From Isoptericola dokdonensis DS-3 (GTDB taxonomy: Bacteria; Actinomycetota; Actinomycetes; Actinomycetales; Cellulomonadaceae): a stretch of DNA of 64,000 nucleotides. The notes beneath the pieces were generated by a model. The model saw only the letters and a program-made list of their open reading frames with translations, was not told the origin of the DNA and searched no databases. A program made the translations under genes and the position numbers. Shown piece after piece: positions 35,033 to 43,915 of the stretch. Position 1 is the first letter of the stretch; every line of letters begins with the position of its first letter. The stretch spans positions 1,054,001 through 1,118,000 of the forward strand of contig NZ_CP014209.1 in the NCBI RefSeq assembly GCF_001636295.1. The letters are read 5' to 3'.

Positions 35033-35054
35033 GACCCGGAAGCCGCACCGGGTC
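35033..35054. terminator. Weak hairpin between convergent genes
   Basis: GACCCGG and CCGGGTC form a seven-base-pair stem with an eight-base loop in the 29-base gap between the hypothetical gene and the TPR-like gene. A modest candidate terminator for either direction. Confidence 0.4.
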
Positions 35055-35058
35055 GCGG

Positions 35059-35520
35059 TCAGGCGGTGAAGAGCCCGGACGCCTTGCGCAGCGCCGCTCT
35101 CGCCCGCCGCCGGTCACCGGCCGCGTCGTAGGCGAACGCCAGGTGGTACCAGGCCTGCCAGCTCTCGGGGTCGGACTCGACCGCCTCGCGCGCCGGGCCG
35201 AACGCGTCGTCGGCGGCCGACCGGTCGATCCGGCCGCCCGGCGAGCGGGGCAGGTCGTCGACGGGCAGCTCGCCCGCCGCGGCCAGGGCGTCCGCCATGC
35301 GCTGCACCCGCGCGGCCAGCACGAACTCGCGGACGATCAGACCGACCACCAGCAGCGGGATGACCAGCACCGCCAGCCCGATGGCGACCAGCACCGGTTC
35401 GCCGGTGCGGACCATCGCGATCCCGCGCCCACCGATCGCCCAGACGTAGATCGCCAGCAGGGCGGTCACGACGACCGCCCCGAGCAGTCCTCGGGGCAGC
35501 CGCCGGCGCGTGTCGGTCAC
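35059..35520 (-). CDS. Small membrane protein with a TPR-like C terminus, downstream of dapB
   Basis: A 153-residue protein with two transmembrane helices (about residues 10-30 and 42-65) and a C-terminal TPR-like helical pair (SWQAWYHLAFAYDAAGDRRRARAALRKASGLF). The GTG overlaps the dapB stop by four bases (GTGA), so it is translated with dapB. Genes of this type often follow dapB in actinobacteria. A scaffolding role at the membrane is possible; nothing more can be said. Confidence 0.75.
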   Translation of the reverse strand: MTDTRRRLPRGLLGAVVVTALLAIYVWAIGGRGIAMVRTGEPVLVAIGLAVLVIPLLVVGLIVREFVLAARVQRMADALAAAGELPVDDLPRSPGGRIDRSAADDAFGPAREAVESDPESWQAWYHLAFAYDAAGDRRRARAALRKASGLFTA

Positions 35521-36284
35521 GACAGGTCCAGCACGTTCTCGAGCCCGACCGTCAGGCCCGGCCGCGACCCGACCTCGCGCACGGCGAGCAGCACGCCCGG
35601 CATGAACGACGCCCGGTCGAACGAGTCCTGCCGGATGGTCAGCTGCTCCCCCGCGTTGCCGAAGAGGATCTCCTCGTGCGCCACCAGGCCGCGCAGCCGC
35701 ACCGCGTGGACGCGCACGCCGTCGACGTCCGCGCCGCGCGCCTCCCACCCGGTCTCGGTGGCGTCCGGCGACGGGCCCAGCCCGGCGTCGGCCCGGGCCG
35801 CGGCGATCGCCGCGGCCGTGTGCCGGGCCGTGCCGGAGGGCGCGTCGATCTTGTCGGGGTGGTGCAGCTCGACCACCTCGGCCGACTCGAAGTACCGGGC
35901 GGCCTTCGCGGCGAACGTCATCGCCAGCACCGCGGACAGCCCGAAGTTCGGGGCGATGAGCACGCCCTGACCGTCCGCGCGGCCGGCGTTGAGCCGGTCC
36001 AGGTGCTCCGTGACCCGGCCGCGCGACGCGTCGTCCCAGCCGGTCGTCCCGACGACGGCGTGCGCCCCGGCGTCGAGGATCGCGTGCACGTTCGCCTCGG
36101 TCACCGACGGGACCGTGAGGTCGACCGCCACCTGCGCCCCGGACTCGCGCACGCGGGCGCCCACGTCGTCGCCCGACGTGATCCGGGCGACGAGCTCCAG
36201 CCCGTCCGCGGCCTCGACGGCCGCGCACGCCTGGCTGCCCATCCGACCGGCCGCACCGACGACGGCCACCGCGATGCTGCTCAC
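35517..36284 (-). CDS. dapB: 4-hydroxy-tetrahydrodipicolinate reductase
   Basis: A 255-residue enzyme for the second diaminopimelate/lysine step. The nucleotide-binding motif VVGAAGRMGSQ, DLTVPSVTEANVHAILDAGAHAVVGTTGW, the catalytic region VELHHPDKIDAPSGTA and the terminal GLENVLDL region are intact. The true start is GTG 36284, with GAGGAG upstream; the frame is open beyond it only because of the overlapping protease gene. It overlaps the M16 peptidase stop by four bases. Confidence 0.94.
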   Translation of the reverse strand: MSSIAVAVVGAAGRMGSQACAAVEAADGLELVARITSGDDVGARVRESGAQVAVDLTVPSVTEANVHAILDAGAHAVVGTTGWDDASRGRVTEHLDRLNAGRADGQGVLIAPNFGLSAVLAMTFAAKAARYFESAEVVELHHPDKIDAPSGTARHTAAAIAAARADAGLGPSPDATETGWEARGADVDGVRVHAVRLRGLVAHEEILFGNAGEQLTIRQDSFDRASFMPGVLLAVREVGSRPGLTVGLENVLDLS

Positions 36285-37621
36285 TGCTCTCCTCGAGGGT
36301 CGAAGGGGCCGACCTTGACGATGCTGCGCGGCCGCGACGCGAGGTCGGCGGCCAGGTCGCGCACGTCGTCGGCGGTCACGGCGCGGATCCGGTCGAGCGA
36401 CTCGGCGACCGTCATGATCTCGCCGTGCACGAGCTCCGACTTGCCGAGCCTGCTCATGCGCGAGCCGGAGTCCTCCAGGCCCAGCACGAGGCCGCCCGAC
36501 AGCTGGCCGACGGACCGCTCGAGCTCGGCAGCCGTGATGCCGTCGTGGGCCATCCGCTCCAGCTCGTCGACCATCATCGTGGTCACCTCGTCGACCTTGC
36601 CCGGCGCGCAGCCCGCGTAGAGCCCGAACAGGCCGAGCCCGCCGTGACCCTGCGCGAACGAGTACGTCGAGTACGCCAGGCCCCGCTTCTCGCGGATCTC
36701 CTGGAACAGGCGCGACGACATGCCGCCGCCGAGCACGGCGTTGAGCACCGTCATCGCGAACCGGCGGTCGTCGGTGGCGGACAGGCCCGTCGAGCCGACG
36801 ACGACGTTCGCCTGCTCGACCTGGCGGTGCACGATGAGCCGGACACCCTCGGTGGGCAGCCCGTCGGTCTGGGGCTCGGACGCGCGCCGCGCCCGCGGGA
36901 CGCCCGCGACGTCGAGCTCCCAGCCGCCCGCGACCAGCGCCTCGCCGACCTGCGCGACCAGGCGGTCGTGGTCGACGCCGCCCGCCGCCGCGACCACGAG
37001 GGTCTCGGGGCGGTAGTGCCAGGTGTAGTGGTCCCACACGGCGGCCCGCGGCACGGCACGGATCGTGTCGGCCGTGCCGCCGATCGGCCGGCCCAGCGCG
37101 TGGGCGCCCAGCACGGCCTCCGCGAACCGCTCGTGGACGACCTCGCCCGGGTCGTCCTCGGTCATGGCGAGCTCCTCGAGGATCACCCCGCGCTCGGTCT
37201 CCAGCTCGTCCGCGTCGAGGCGCGCCGAGGTGACCATGTCGGTGATGACGTCGACCGCCATCGGCAGGTCGTCGTCGAGCACCCGCGCGTAGTAGCAGGT
37301 GTGCTCCTTGCCGGTCGCGGCGTTGGCCTCGCCGCCCACGGCGTCGAACGCCTCGGCGATGTCCAGGGCGGTGCGCCGGGACGTGCCCTTGAAGAGCAGG
37401 TGCTCCAGGAAGTGGGTGGAGCCGTGGTGGCCGTCGGTCTCGTCGCGGGAACCGACGCCGACCCATGCGCCCACCGTCGCCGAGCGCAGGCCCGGCATCT
37501 CCTCGGTGAGCACACGGACGCCGCCGGGCAGGACGGTGCGACGGATCGTCGCACCGTCCTGCCCGGCGGTCAGCTCGGCACCCGGCTGGCCCGCTCCGAC
37601 GAGCGGGAGGTGCTGGCTCAT
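36281..37621 (-). CDS. pepR: M16-family zinc peptidase (PepR-like)
   Basis: A 446-residue processing-peptidase-like protein. The inverted zinc motif HFLEH (HGSTHFLEHLLFKGTSRR, near residue 70) is intact, with the distal Glu in the EANAATGKEHTCYYARVL stretch. A second, catalytically inert half follows (LSATDDRRFAMTVLNAVLGGGMSSRLFQEIREKRGLAYS). It follows pnp by eight bases and overlaps dapB, the conserved pnp-pepR-dapB order. The cleaved substrate in actinobacteria is unsettled. Confidence 0.9.
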   Translation of the reverse strand: MSQHLPLVGAGQPGAELTAGQDGATIRRTVLPGGVRVLTEEMPGLRSATVGAWVGVGSRDETDGHHGSTHFLEHLLFKGTSRRTALDIAEAFDAVGGEANAATGKEHTCYYARVLDDDLPMAVDVITDMVTSARLDADELETERGVILEELAMTEDDPGEVVHERFAEAVLGAHALGRPIGGTADTIRAVPRAAVWDHYTWHYRPETLVVAAAGGVDHDRLVAQVGEALVAGGWELDVAGVPRARRASEPQTDGLPTEGVRLIVHRQVEQANVVVGSTGLSATDDRRFAMTVLNAVLGGGMSSRLFQEIREKRGLAYSTYSFAQGHGGLGLFGLYAGCAPGKVDEVTTMMVDELERMAHDGITAAELERSVGQLSGGLVLGLEDSGSRMSRLGKSELVHGEIMTVAESLDRIRAVTADDVRDLAADLASRPRSIVKVGPFDPRGEQ

Positions 37622-37629
37622 GTGGTCGA

Positions 37630-39870
37630 TCAGGCCTCGGCGGGCTGCTCGGTAGCGTCGTCGGTGGCCGGCTCGTCCTCGGTCACGGCGACCAGCGAGA
37701 GCTTGCCGCGCGGGTCGATCTCACCGATCTCGACCTGGACCTTCTGGCCGATGGACAGCACGTCGTCGACGTTCTCGACGCGCTTGCCACCCACGAGCTT
37801 GCGGATCTGGCTGATGTGCAGCAGACCGTCCTTGCCCGGGGAGAGCGAGATGAACGCGCCGAACGACGTCGTCTTGACGACGGTGCCGACGAAGCGCTCG
37901 CCGACCTCCGGCACGTGCGGGTTCGCGATCGCGTTGATCGCGGCGCGCGCGGCCTCGGCCGACGGGCCGTCCGTGGCACCGATGTAGACGGTGCCGTCGT
38001 CCTCGATGGAGATGTCCGCGCCCGTCTCCTCCTGGATCTGGTTGATCATCTTGCCCTTGGGCCCGATGACCTCGCCGATCTTGTCGACCGGCACCTTCAC
38101 CGAGATGACGCGCGGGGCGTTGGGGCTCATCTCGTCCGGGGTGTCGATCGCCTCGGCGATGACCTCCAGGATGGTCAGGCGGGCGTCGCGGGCCTGGGTG
38201 AGGGCCGCGGCCAGCACCGACGCCGGGATGCCGTCCAGCTTGGTGTCGAGCTGGATCGCCGTGACGAACTCGCTCGTGCCGGCGACCTTGAAGTCCATGT
38301 CGCCGAAGGCGTCCTCGGCACCGAGGATGTCGGTGAGCGCCGCGTAGCGGGTCTCACCGTCGACCGTGTCGGAGATGAGGCCCATCGCGATGCCCGCGAC
38401 CGGCGCGCGCAGCGGCACACCGGCGTTGAGCAGCGACAGCGTCGACGCGCAGACGGAGCCCATCGAGGTCGAACCGTTGGAGCCGAGCGCCTCGGACACC
38501 TGGCGGATCGCGTAGGGGAACTCCTCGCGCGACGGCAGCACCGGCACCACCGCGCGCTCGGCGAGCGCACCGTGGCCGATCTCGCGGCGCTTCGGCGAAC
38601 CGACGCGGCCGGTCTCACCGGTCGAGTACGGCGGGAAGTTGTAGTTGTGCATGTAGCGCTTGCGCGTGACCGGCCCGAGCGAGTCGATCTGCTGCTCCAT
38701 GCGGAGCATGTTCAGCGTGGTGACACCCATGATCTGGGTCTCGCCGCGCTCGAACAGCGCCGAGCCGTGCACGCGGGGCAGCACCTCGACCTCGGCCGAC
38801 AGGGTGCGGATGTCCGCGAGCCCACGGCCGTCGATGCGCACGCCGTCGGTGAGGACGCGCTGGCGGATGAGCTTCTTCTGCAGCGCGCGGTACGCGGCCG
38901 ACAGCTCCTTCTCGCGGCCCTCGAACCGGTCGGCGAGGGCGGGGACCAGCTCCGCCTTGATCTCGTCCAGGCGGTTCTCGCGGTCCTGCTTGTCCGCGAT
39001 CGCGAGCGCGTCGCGCAGCGTGGACGTGACCTCGGCCTCGACGGCGGCGAACGCGTCGTCCTGGTAGTCGAGGAAGACCGGGTACTCCTTGACGTCCTTC
39101 GCCGCCTGGGCGGCCAGCGAGGCCTGGGCGTCGCACAGCGCCTTGAGGAACGGCTTGGAGGCCTCGATGCCCTGCGCCACGACCTCCTCCGTGGGCGCGG
39201 TGGCGCCCTCGGACTTGATGAGGTTCCAGGCGTCGTCCGTGGCCTCGGCCTCGATCATCGCGATGGCCACGTCGGCGTTGCCGGCGGCGTCCTGCACGAC
39301 GCGACCCGCCACGACCATGTTGAACACGGCGCGCTCGAGGTCGGAGTGCTTCGGGAACGCGACCCACTGGTCGTCGATCAGCGCGATGCGGACACCCGCG
39401 ACCGGGCCGGAGAACGGCAGGCCGGAGATCTGCGTGGACGCGGACGCGGCGTTGATCGCCAGGACGTCGTACGCGTCGTCCGGGTGCATCGCCAGGACGG
39501 AGATGACGACCTGGACCTCGTTGCGCAGGCCCTTGACGAACAGGGGGCGCAGCGGGCGGTCGATGAGACGGCAGGCGAGGATCGCCTCGGTCGAGGGGCG
39601 GCCCTCACGACGGAAGAACGAGCCGGGGATGCGACCCGCGGCGTACATGCGCTCCTCGACGTCCACCGTCAGCGGGAAGAAGTCGAACTGCTCCTTGGGG
39701 TGCTTGCCGGCCGTCGTGGCCGACAGCAGCATCGTCTCGCCGTCCAGGTAGGCGGCGACGGAGCCGGCGGCCTGGCGGGCCAGACGGCCCGTCTCGAAGC
39801 GGACGGTGCGGGTGCCGAAGCGGCCGTTGTCGATAACGGCCTCGGCGAACTGGATCTCGGGTCCCTCCAC
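37630..39870 (-). CDS. pnp: Polyribonucleotide nucleotidyltransferase (PNPase)
   Basis: A 746-residue phosphorolytic 3'-5' exoribonuclease; the actinobacterial enzyme can also make guanosine pentaphosphate. Two RNase PH domains occupy about residues 15-235 and 340-560 ([43 protein letters not shown]), then a KH domain ([25 protein letters not shown]) and an S1 domain ending in an acidic tail. GTG 39870 is chosen because AAGGAGG lies six bases upstream. It may decay mRNA together with RNase J, also in this window. Confidence 0.95.
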   Translation of the reverse strand: MEGPEIQFAEAVIDNGRFGTRTVRFETGRLARQAAGSVAAYLDGETMLLSATTAGKHPKEQFDFFPLTVDVEERMYAAGRIPGSFFRREGRPSTEAILACRLIDRPLRPLFVKGLRNEVQVVISVLAMHPDDAYDVLAINAASASTQISGLPFSGPVAGVRIALIDDQWVAFPKHSDLERAVFNMVVAGRVVQDAAGNADVAIAMIEAEATDDAWNLIKSEGATAPTEEVVAQGIEASKPFLKALCDAQASLAAQAAKDVKEYPVFLDYQDDAFAAVEAEVTSTLRDALAIADKQDRENRLDEIKAELVPALADRFEGREKELSAAYRALQKKLIRQRVLTDGVRIDGRGLADIRTLSAEVEVLPRVHGSALFERGETQIMGVTTLNMLRMEQQIDSLGPVTRKRYMHNYNFPPYSTGETGRVGSPKRREIGHGALAERAVVPVLPSREEFPYAIRQVSEALGSNGSTSMGSVCASTLSLLNAGVPLRAPVAGIAMGLISDTVDGETRYAALTDILGAEDAFGDMDFKVAGTSEFVTAIQLDTKLDGIPASVLAAALTQARDARLTILEVIAEAIDTPDEMSPNAPRVISVKVPVDKIGEVIGPKGKMINQIQEETGADISIEDDGTVYIGATDGPSAEAARAAINAIANPHVPEVGERFVGTVVKTTSFGAFISLSPGKDGLLHISQIRKLVGGKRVENVDDVLSIGQKVQVEIGEIDPRGKLSLVAVTEDEPATDDATEQPAEA

Positions 39871-39943
39871 GGGTGCCCTCCTTGTTCTCGAAGGCGCCGC
39901 CCGTCCGAGCGACGGTCTTCGATCGAGGCCCCCGGAGCCGTGT

Positions 39944-39959
39944 CCCGGCGCGAGCCGGG
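39944..39959 (-). other. Small hairpin in the pnp leader
   Basis: CCCGGC-GCGA-GCCGGG, a six-base-pair stem with a tetraloop, lies in the 209-base gap between rpsO and pnp. It falls within the probable pnp leader and might be a processing or PNPase autoregulation site, as is known for pnp leaders in other bacteria. That is inference only; the rest of the gap holds the rpsO terminator and no gene. Confidence 0.3.
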
Positions 39960-40038
39960 CGGATCGGGAGGCCACTACCGAGGACCGGACGACGGCCCGG
40001 TGGCGCGGTGTTGGTGGTACCAGGACATCACACCAGAC

Positions 40039-40069
40039 CAGCCCGGACCCTGCGAGAGGGCCCGGGCTG
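40039..40069 (-). terminator. rpsO terminator/attenuator hairpin
   Basis: CAGCCCGGACCCT pairs with AGGGCCCGGGCTG around GCGAG (13 base pairs, one G-U), starting 10 bases past the rpsO stop on the minus strand. It probably separates rpsO from pnp expression or leaks partially. Confidence 0.65.
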
Positions 40070-40079
40070 GGCGGTGGTG

Positions 40080-40349
40080 TCAGCGGCGCAGGCCGAGGCG
40101 CTCGATGAGAGCGCGGTAGCGTGCGATGTCGACCTTCTGCAGGTAGCCGAGCAGGCGGCGACGCTGGCCGACCAGCAGGAGCAGGCCACGACGCGAGTGG
40201 TGGTCGTGCTTGTGCTCCTTGAGGTGCTCGGTGAGGTCCTTGATGCGCTGGGTCAGCATCGCGACCTGAACCTCCGGCGAGCCGGTGTCACCCTCGTGGG
40301 TCGCGTACTCGGTCATGATGGCCTGCTTGGTGGCAGAGTCGAGCGGCAT
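40080..40349 (-). CDS. rpsO: 30S ribosomal protein S15
   Basis: An 89-residue primary 16S rRNA-binding protein. The expected [51 protein letters not shown] run and the [11 protein letters not shown] terminus are present. GAAGGAG lies five bases before the ATG. A TAGCAT -10 candidate (minus, 40440-40435) implies a leader of about 80 bases, long enough for S15 autoregulation, though no specific S15-binding structure is recognised. Confidence 0.97.
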   Translation of the reverse strand: MPLDSATKQAIMTEYATHEGDTGSPEVQVAMLTQRIKDLTEHLKEHKHDHHSRRGLLLLVGQRRRLLGYLQKVDIARYRALIERLGLRR

Positions 40350-40444
40350 GTGCTCTCCTTCGGTGTCGTTGCGCGGTGCTCCGGGACCAATTCACCGGGC
40401 GCTCTGGATCCGCGGCCGTTCTACGGCACCGTCCATGCTACCAG

Positions 40445-40477
40445 CGTGCCGCCCGCCGGGATCCGGCGGGCGGCACG
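40445..40477 (-). terminator. Perfect 15-bp terminator hairpin after the heme peroxidase gene
   Basis: CGTGCCGCCCGCCGG and CCGGCGGGCGGCACG flank a GAT loop. It lies 29 bases past the peroxidase stop on the minus strand and just before the rpsO promoter region, so the peroxidase gene should be a separate transcription unit. Confidence 0.78.
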
Positions 40478-40505
40478 AGGTGGCCCACGCCACAGCGCCG
40501 GAGGT

Positions 40506-42548
40506 TCAGTCCCCGTCGTGGCCGGCGGGCGTGCCGTCCGGCTCGGTGCGGAACGACCCGTCCGGCTGCCGGAGCACTCCCGCGAACCGGAGCAGGTCGG
40601 GCAGCGTGGTGATCATGCTCCCGTCCTCCAGCCGGACGCCGTCGGCAGGCGTCCACGGGTCCGGGGTGCGCAGGAACGAGTCGTCGTCCCGGCGCAGCAG
40701 GTAGACGAACGTCTCGGCCAGGATGCGGCTCCCCACCTCGCCGAGGAAGTTGCCGTTGCCGTGGACCTTCGCCTCCTGGAGCACGTAGAACCACAGCGGC
40801 GTGCCGCCGCGGAACGGCTCGAGCGCCGCCTCCATCGCCTCCACGCGGGCCGGCGCCGGGCCGTCGGCCGTCCCTGCGGGGAGCGCGGCCCGGCCGGTCA
40901 GCTGGTCGAAGGTCAGGGGCGTCAGACCCAGGTCCTCCGCCACCGCCTCCCCCGTCGGGACCGCCAGCATGTAGCCGCGCAGGAGGTTGCGGTGGGCGAG
41001 CTGCTTGAGCATGTCGCTCATCCGCCGGGTGATCGGGTCGCCGCTCGGGTCCTTCGGGACGAGCTCCGGGTCGACCGTGAGGCCGTCGGCGTCCACGACC
41101 GTGCCGCCGGGACCCTCGACCCAGCCCTCCTTCCATCCTTCCTTGAGCAGGGCGCGCAACCCGTCGGCGAGGAACGGGTCGATCCGGCGGGCCTTGTGCG
41201 CCCCGACCGGATCGCCCTTGTCGACGAGTCGTGACCAGTCGATCGGCCAGTTCGACGGAAGGGCGTCGAGCGGCTGGTCCGGGTCCGGTGACAGGCCGCC
41301 GCCCCCGGTGAACCGGAACAGGTCCACCAGCGACGCGAACGGCGCCACGATCGCCTCCGCGCCGAAGTTCTTGTTGTGGTCGTAGCCGTTGCGGATCTGG
41401 GAGTGCCCGAACCGGAACGCGGCCACGGCGAACTCCAGCGGCATCGAGACGCGGCGCAGCGGCCTGAACAGGAGCTGGTGCTCGTGCAGCACCTGGTCGA
41501 GCACTCCCGGCTTGGTGAGCGTCCGCAGGTAGTCGTGCAGCACCAGCCACTGGTAGTGGTGCCGCACCAGCGTGCGGGCCTCCTCGAAGACGGCTCGCCC
41601 GTCGTCGGCGAGCCACGGGCGGGTGCGGCGGACGTGGTCGACGACCGCGTTGTGGAAGCGGATGAGCGCGACGTGGAACTGCGCGACGACGAGGTTCTCG
41701 TCGTTGCGACCGTCCGGGATCTTCACCGTCCGGCGCAGCCCGGCGTTCCCGGCCGCCGTCGCCTCCTGCTCCGAGAACCTCGGCAGGTCCCGCTGGTCGT
41801 CCGTGCCGGGGTCGATCGGTTCGCCCACCGGCACCGGCGTGAGCCGACCGAGCGCGAGCTTGGCCGGGTCGGCGGTCGCGAAGGCGGTCTCGCTCCGGGT
41901 CGGCCCACCGTCCTCGCCCGGGAACCGCGGACCGCTGCCGTACATGCTGTCGATGTCGAGGCTGGGATGGCGGGCGTTGTGCAGGCCGGCGGTCACGTCG
42001 CCGGGAGAGAACACGGTGAAGGGCTCGACCACGATGTCACCGGCCGCGAGCGCGCCGAGGTCGGCGCCGTTCGTGTTGAGGGTGATGTCGTGGTCGATGA
42101 ACTGGCCCCAGTAGGTGTAGACCGCCGGGACGGTCGAGTCCCCGGCGGGGTCGGGCCCGGGCGCCTCGATCATCGCCGTGCCGAGAGCCTCCAGAGCGGC
42201 GACCGTGTCGGCCTCGACCTGCGCACCGCCCGACGGCAGGTGCGCGCCCGGGAACCTGACGCGCAGGCTTCGGAAGAGGTAGTCGAACGAGGTCGTCGCG
42301 TCGAAGCGACCGGTGTCGTGGTCCTCCTGCACGCAGTACGCCGTGTCGGGCAGGAACGGGGCGTCGGAGGTCCGAGGGTCCGGCGATGCCGGCCGCGTGG
42401 TGCGGGGCTCGACGCGGCCGCCGTGGCCCACCCTGCGCACGGTGCGGCCCCGGGGGGAGCGGTTGAGGTCGACGCGGGTGTCCGGTGCGGGCGCGTCCGT
42501 GGGTGAGGCGGTGGTGTGCTGGCCGGCGCTGATGTCGTGAGCCGCCAT
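40506..42548 (-). CDS. Animal-type heme peroxidase (peroxidase-cyclooxygenase superfamily)
   Basis: A 680-residue protein of the An_peroxidase fold, far from bacterial catalase-peroxidases. Visible elements are the distal His in YWGQFIDHDITLN (near residue 153), SLDIDSMYGSGP (near 205), the catalytic Arg segment DGRNDENLVVAQFHVALIRFHNAV (near 280) and the proximal heme-ligand His in FRFGHSQIRNGY (near 382). There is no signal peptide, so it is cytosolic or leaves by a non-classical route. Oxidation of halides, phenols or lipids is typical of relatives; the substrate here is unknown. GAAGGGA precedes the ATG. It sits between rpsO and ribF, bounded by hairpins, and looks inserted. Confidence 0.86.
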   Translation of the reverse strand: MAAHDISAGQHTTASPTDAPAPDTRVDLNRSPRGRTVRRVGHGGRVEPRTTRPASPDPRTSDAPFLPDTAYCVQEDHDTGRFDATTSFDYLFRSLRVRFPGAHLPSGGAQVEADTVAALEALGTAMIEAPGPDPAGDSTVPAVYTYWGQFIDHDITLNTNGADLGALAAGDIVVEPFTVFSPGDVTAGLHNARHPSLDIDSMYGSGPRFPGEDGGPTRSETAFATADPAKLALGRLTPVPVGEPIDPGTDDQRDLPRFSEQEATAAGNAGLRRTVKIPDGRNDENLVVAQFHVALIRFHNAVVDHVRRTRPWLADDGRAVFEEARTLVRHHYQWLVLHDYLRTLTKPGVLDQVLHEHQLLFRPLRRVSMPLEFAVAAFRFGHSQIRNGYDHNKNFGAEAIVAPFASLVDLFRFTGGGGLSPDPDQPLDALPSNWPIDWSRLVDKGDPVGAHKARRIDPFLADGLRALLKEGWKEGWVEGPGGTVVDADGLTVDPELVPKDPSGDPITRRMSDMLKQLAHRNLLRGYMLAVPTGEAVAEDLGLTPLTFDQLTGRAALPAGTADGPAPARVEAMEAALEPFRGGTPLWFYVLQEAKVHGNGNFLGEVGSRILAETFVYLLRRDDDSFLRTPDPWTPADGVRLEDGSMITTLPDLLRFAGVLRQPDGSFRTEPDGTPAGHDGD

Positions 42549-42782
42549 GGCTCGTCCCTTCTCGCAAGGGCGATCGCACCGAGCTCACGCCCGGCACGAG
42601 GGGGATGCGCACGAGGTCCGGCCTCACGTGGACGACGGGGCCGGCGGTACGCAGGTGCGGCGCCCGGCTCGCCGTCGTTCGTGGGGCGTGCCGCGTCGCG
42701 ACGTTCCTCGACCAGGATCACCCCGGCCCTGCCCACAGGGAACGCCACCGCCCCGACACGTGACCTCGTGCCACCAACTTCA

Positions 42783-42839
42783 CCCGCACGGCGTGTCGCC
42801 GGTGCGGGCGTGTCGCTCCCGGCACCCGGCCCACCGGGT
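42783..42839 (-). terminator. Two successive hairpins downstream of ribF
   Basis: On the minus strand after the ribF stop come ACCCGG-CCCA-CCGGGT (42824-42839) and then a larger imperfect stem, CCCGCACGGCG-TGT-CGCCGGTGCGGG (42783-42808, one bulged base). Together they should end ribF transcription before the peroxidase gene. The rest of the 295-base gap 42549-42843 shows no gene. Confidence 0.68.
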
Positions 42840-42843
42840 CGTC

Positions 42844-43830
42844 TCAGCCGACGTCGGCGGCCAGGATCCGGCGGGCCCGGGCGACGTCGTCGTGCATCTG
42901 CGCCACCAGGGGCTCCACGCCGTCGAACCGCAGCGTGGGTCGCAGGTGCTCGACCAGCTCCAGCACGACCTCCTCGTCGTAGAGGTCGAGGTCGCTGCGG
43001 TCCAGCACGTACGCCTCGACGCGCCGCTCGACCCCGTCGAACGTGGGGTTGGTGCCGATGGAGATCGCCGCCGGCAGCCGCACGTCCGGGTGCGCGGCGT
43101 CCGCGGCGCCCAGCTCCGGACGCACCAGCCAGCCCGCGTACACGCCGTTGGCGGGGACCATCCCCGCGATCGCGCCCAGGTTCGCCGTCGGGAAGCCGAG
43201 CTCGCGGCCGCGCGCGTCGCCGTGGACGACGGTGCCGCGCACGCGGTGCCGGCGGCCCAGGACGTCGGCCGCCTGGGCGACGTCGCCCTCGGCGAGCAGC
43301 GCGCGTGCCGCGGAGCTGGACCAGCGCTGCCCCGCGCCGTCCGCCGTGGGCAGGCACTCGCCCTCGTCGTCGATCGCCACGACCTCGAAGCCGTGCTCAC
43401 CGCCGAGCTCGACCATCGTCGCGAGGTCCCCGGCGTTGTCCCGCCCGAACCGCACGTCGTGGCCGACGACGACGCTGCGGGCGCCCAGCGCTCCCGTGAG
43501 ATAGCTCGTGACGAACTCGCGGGGGGTCTGCGCGGCGAAGTCGAGCGAGTAGGGCACCACCAGGACGGCGTCGAGGCCGGTCGCGGCCATGAGCTCCAGG
43601 CGGTCCGTGAGACCGGTGAGGAGCTCCGGCGCGGCCCCGGGCCGGTGCACGGTGGCCGGGTGCGGGTCGAACGTCACCGCGACGGCCGTGCGGCCGTCGG
43701 CCCGGGCGAGACGCACGAGGCGGCCCAGCACCGTCTGGTGGCCGCGGTGGACGCCGTCGAAGTTGCCGATCGTCACCACGGACGGGCCGTAGCCGTCGGG
43801 GACCTCGTCGATGTCCGTGAACACCTGCAC
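42844..43830 (-). CDS. ribF: Bifunctional riboflavin kinase / FAD synthetase
   Basis: A 328-residue enzyme converting riboflavin to FMN and FAD. The N-terminal adenylyltransferase domain has TIGNFDGVHRGHQTVLGRLV and VTFDPHPATV. The C-terminal kinase domain has GRELGFPTANLG (near residue 210) and SIGTNPTFDG with the following VLDRSDLDLYDEEV. The GTG has GGAGGAG upstream, and a -10 candidate TATCCT (minus, 43886-43881) suggests a separate promoter after truB. Confidence 0.94.
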   Translation of the reverse strand: MQVFTDIDEVPDGYGPSVVTIGNFDGVHRGHQTVLGRLVRLARADGRTAVAVTFDPHPATVHRPGAAPELLTGLTDRLELMAATGLDAVLVVPYSLDFAAQTPREFVTSYLTGALGARSVVVGHDVRFGRDNAGDLATMVELGGEHGFEVVAIDDEGECLPTADGAGQRWSSSAARALLAEGDVAQAADVLGRRHRVRGTVVHGDARGRELGFPTANLGAIAGMVPANGVYAGWLVRPELGAADAAHPDVRLPAAISIGTNPTFDGVERRVEAYVLDRSDLDLYDEEVVLELVEHLRPTLRFDGVEPLVAQMHDDVARARRILAADVG

Positions 43831-43880
43831 CGGTTCGTGCTCCTCCGCTCGGGGTACGCCACGTCCGGCGCCGACCGTCC

Positions 43881-43886
43881 AGGATA
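43881..43886 (-). promoter_or_regulatory. Putative ribF -10 element
   Basis: TATCCT on the minus strand, 50 bases before the ribF GTG and just after the truB stop. It would give a short leader with a proper ribosome site, in contrast to the leaderless units elsewhere in the window. Confidence 0.4.
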
Positions 43887-43915
43887 GCCCCGGGTCGGGG
43901 CGACCACCGACGTCG

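Noticed and set aside
39871..40079. Riboswitch or small RNA between rpsO and pnp
   Set aside because: Only a terminator-type hairpin and one small stem are visible; no known riboswitch core was recognised.
40506..42548. Catalase-peroxidase (KatG) or Dyp-type assignment for the heme protein
   Set aside because: The GQFIDHD and RFGHSQI motifs belong to the animal-type superfamily, not to KatG or DyP.
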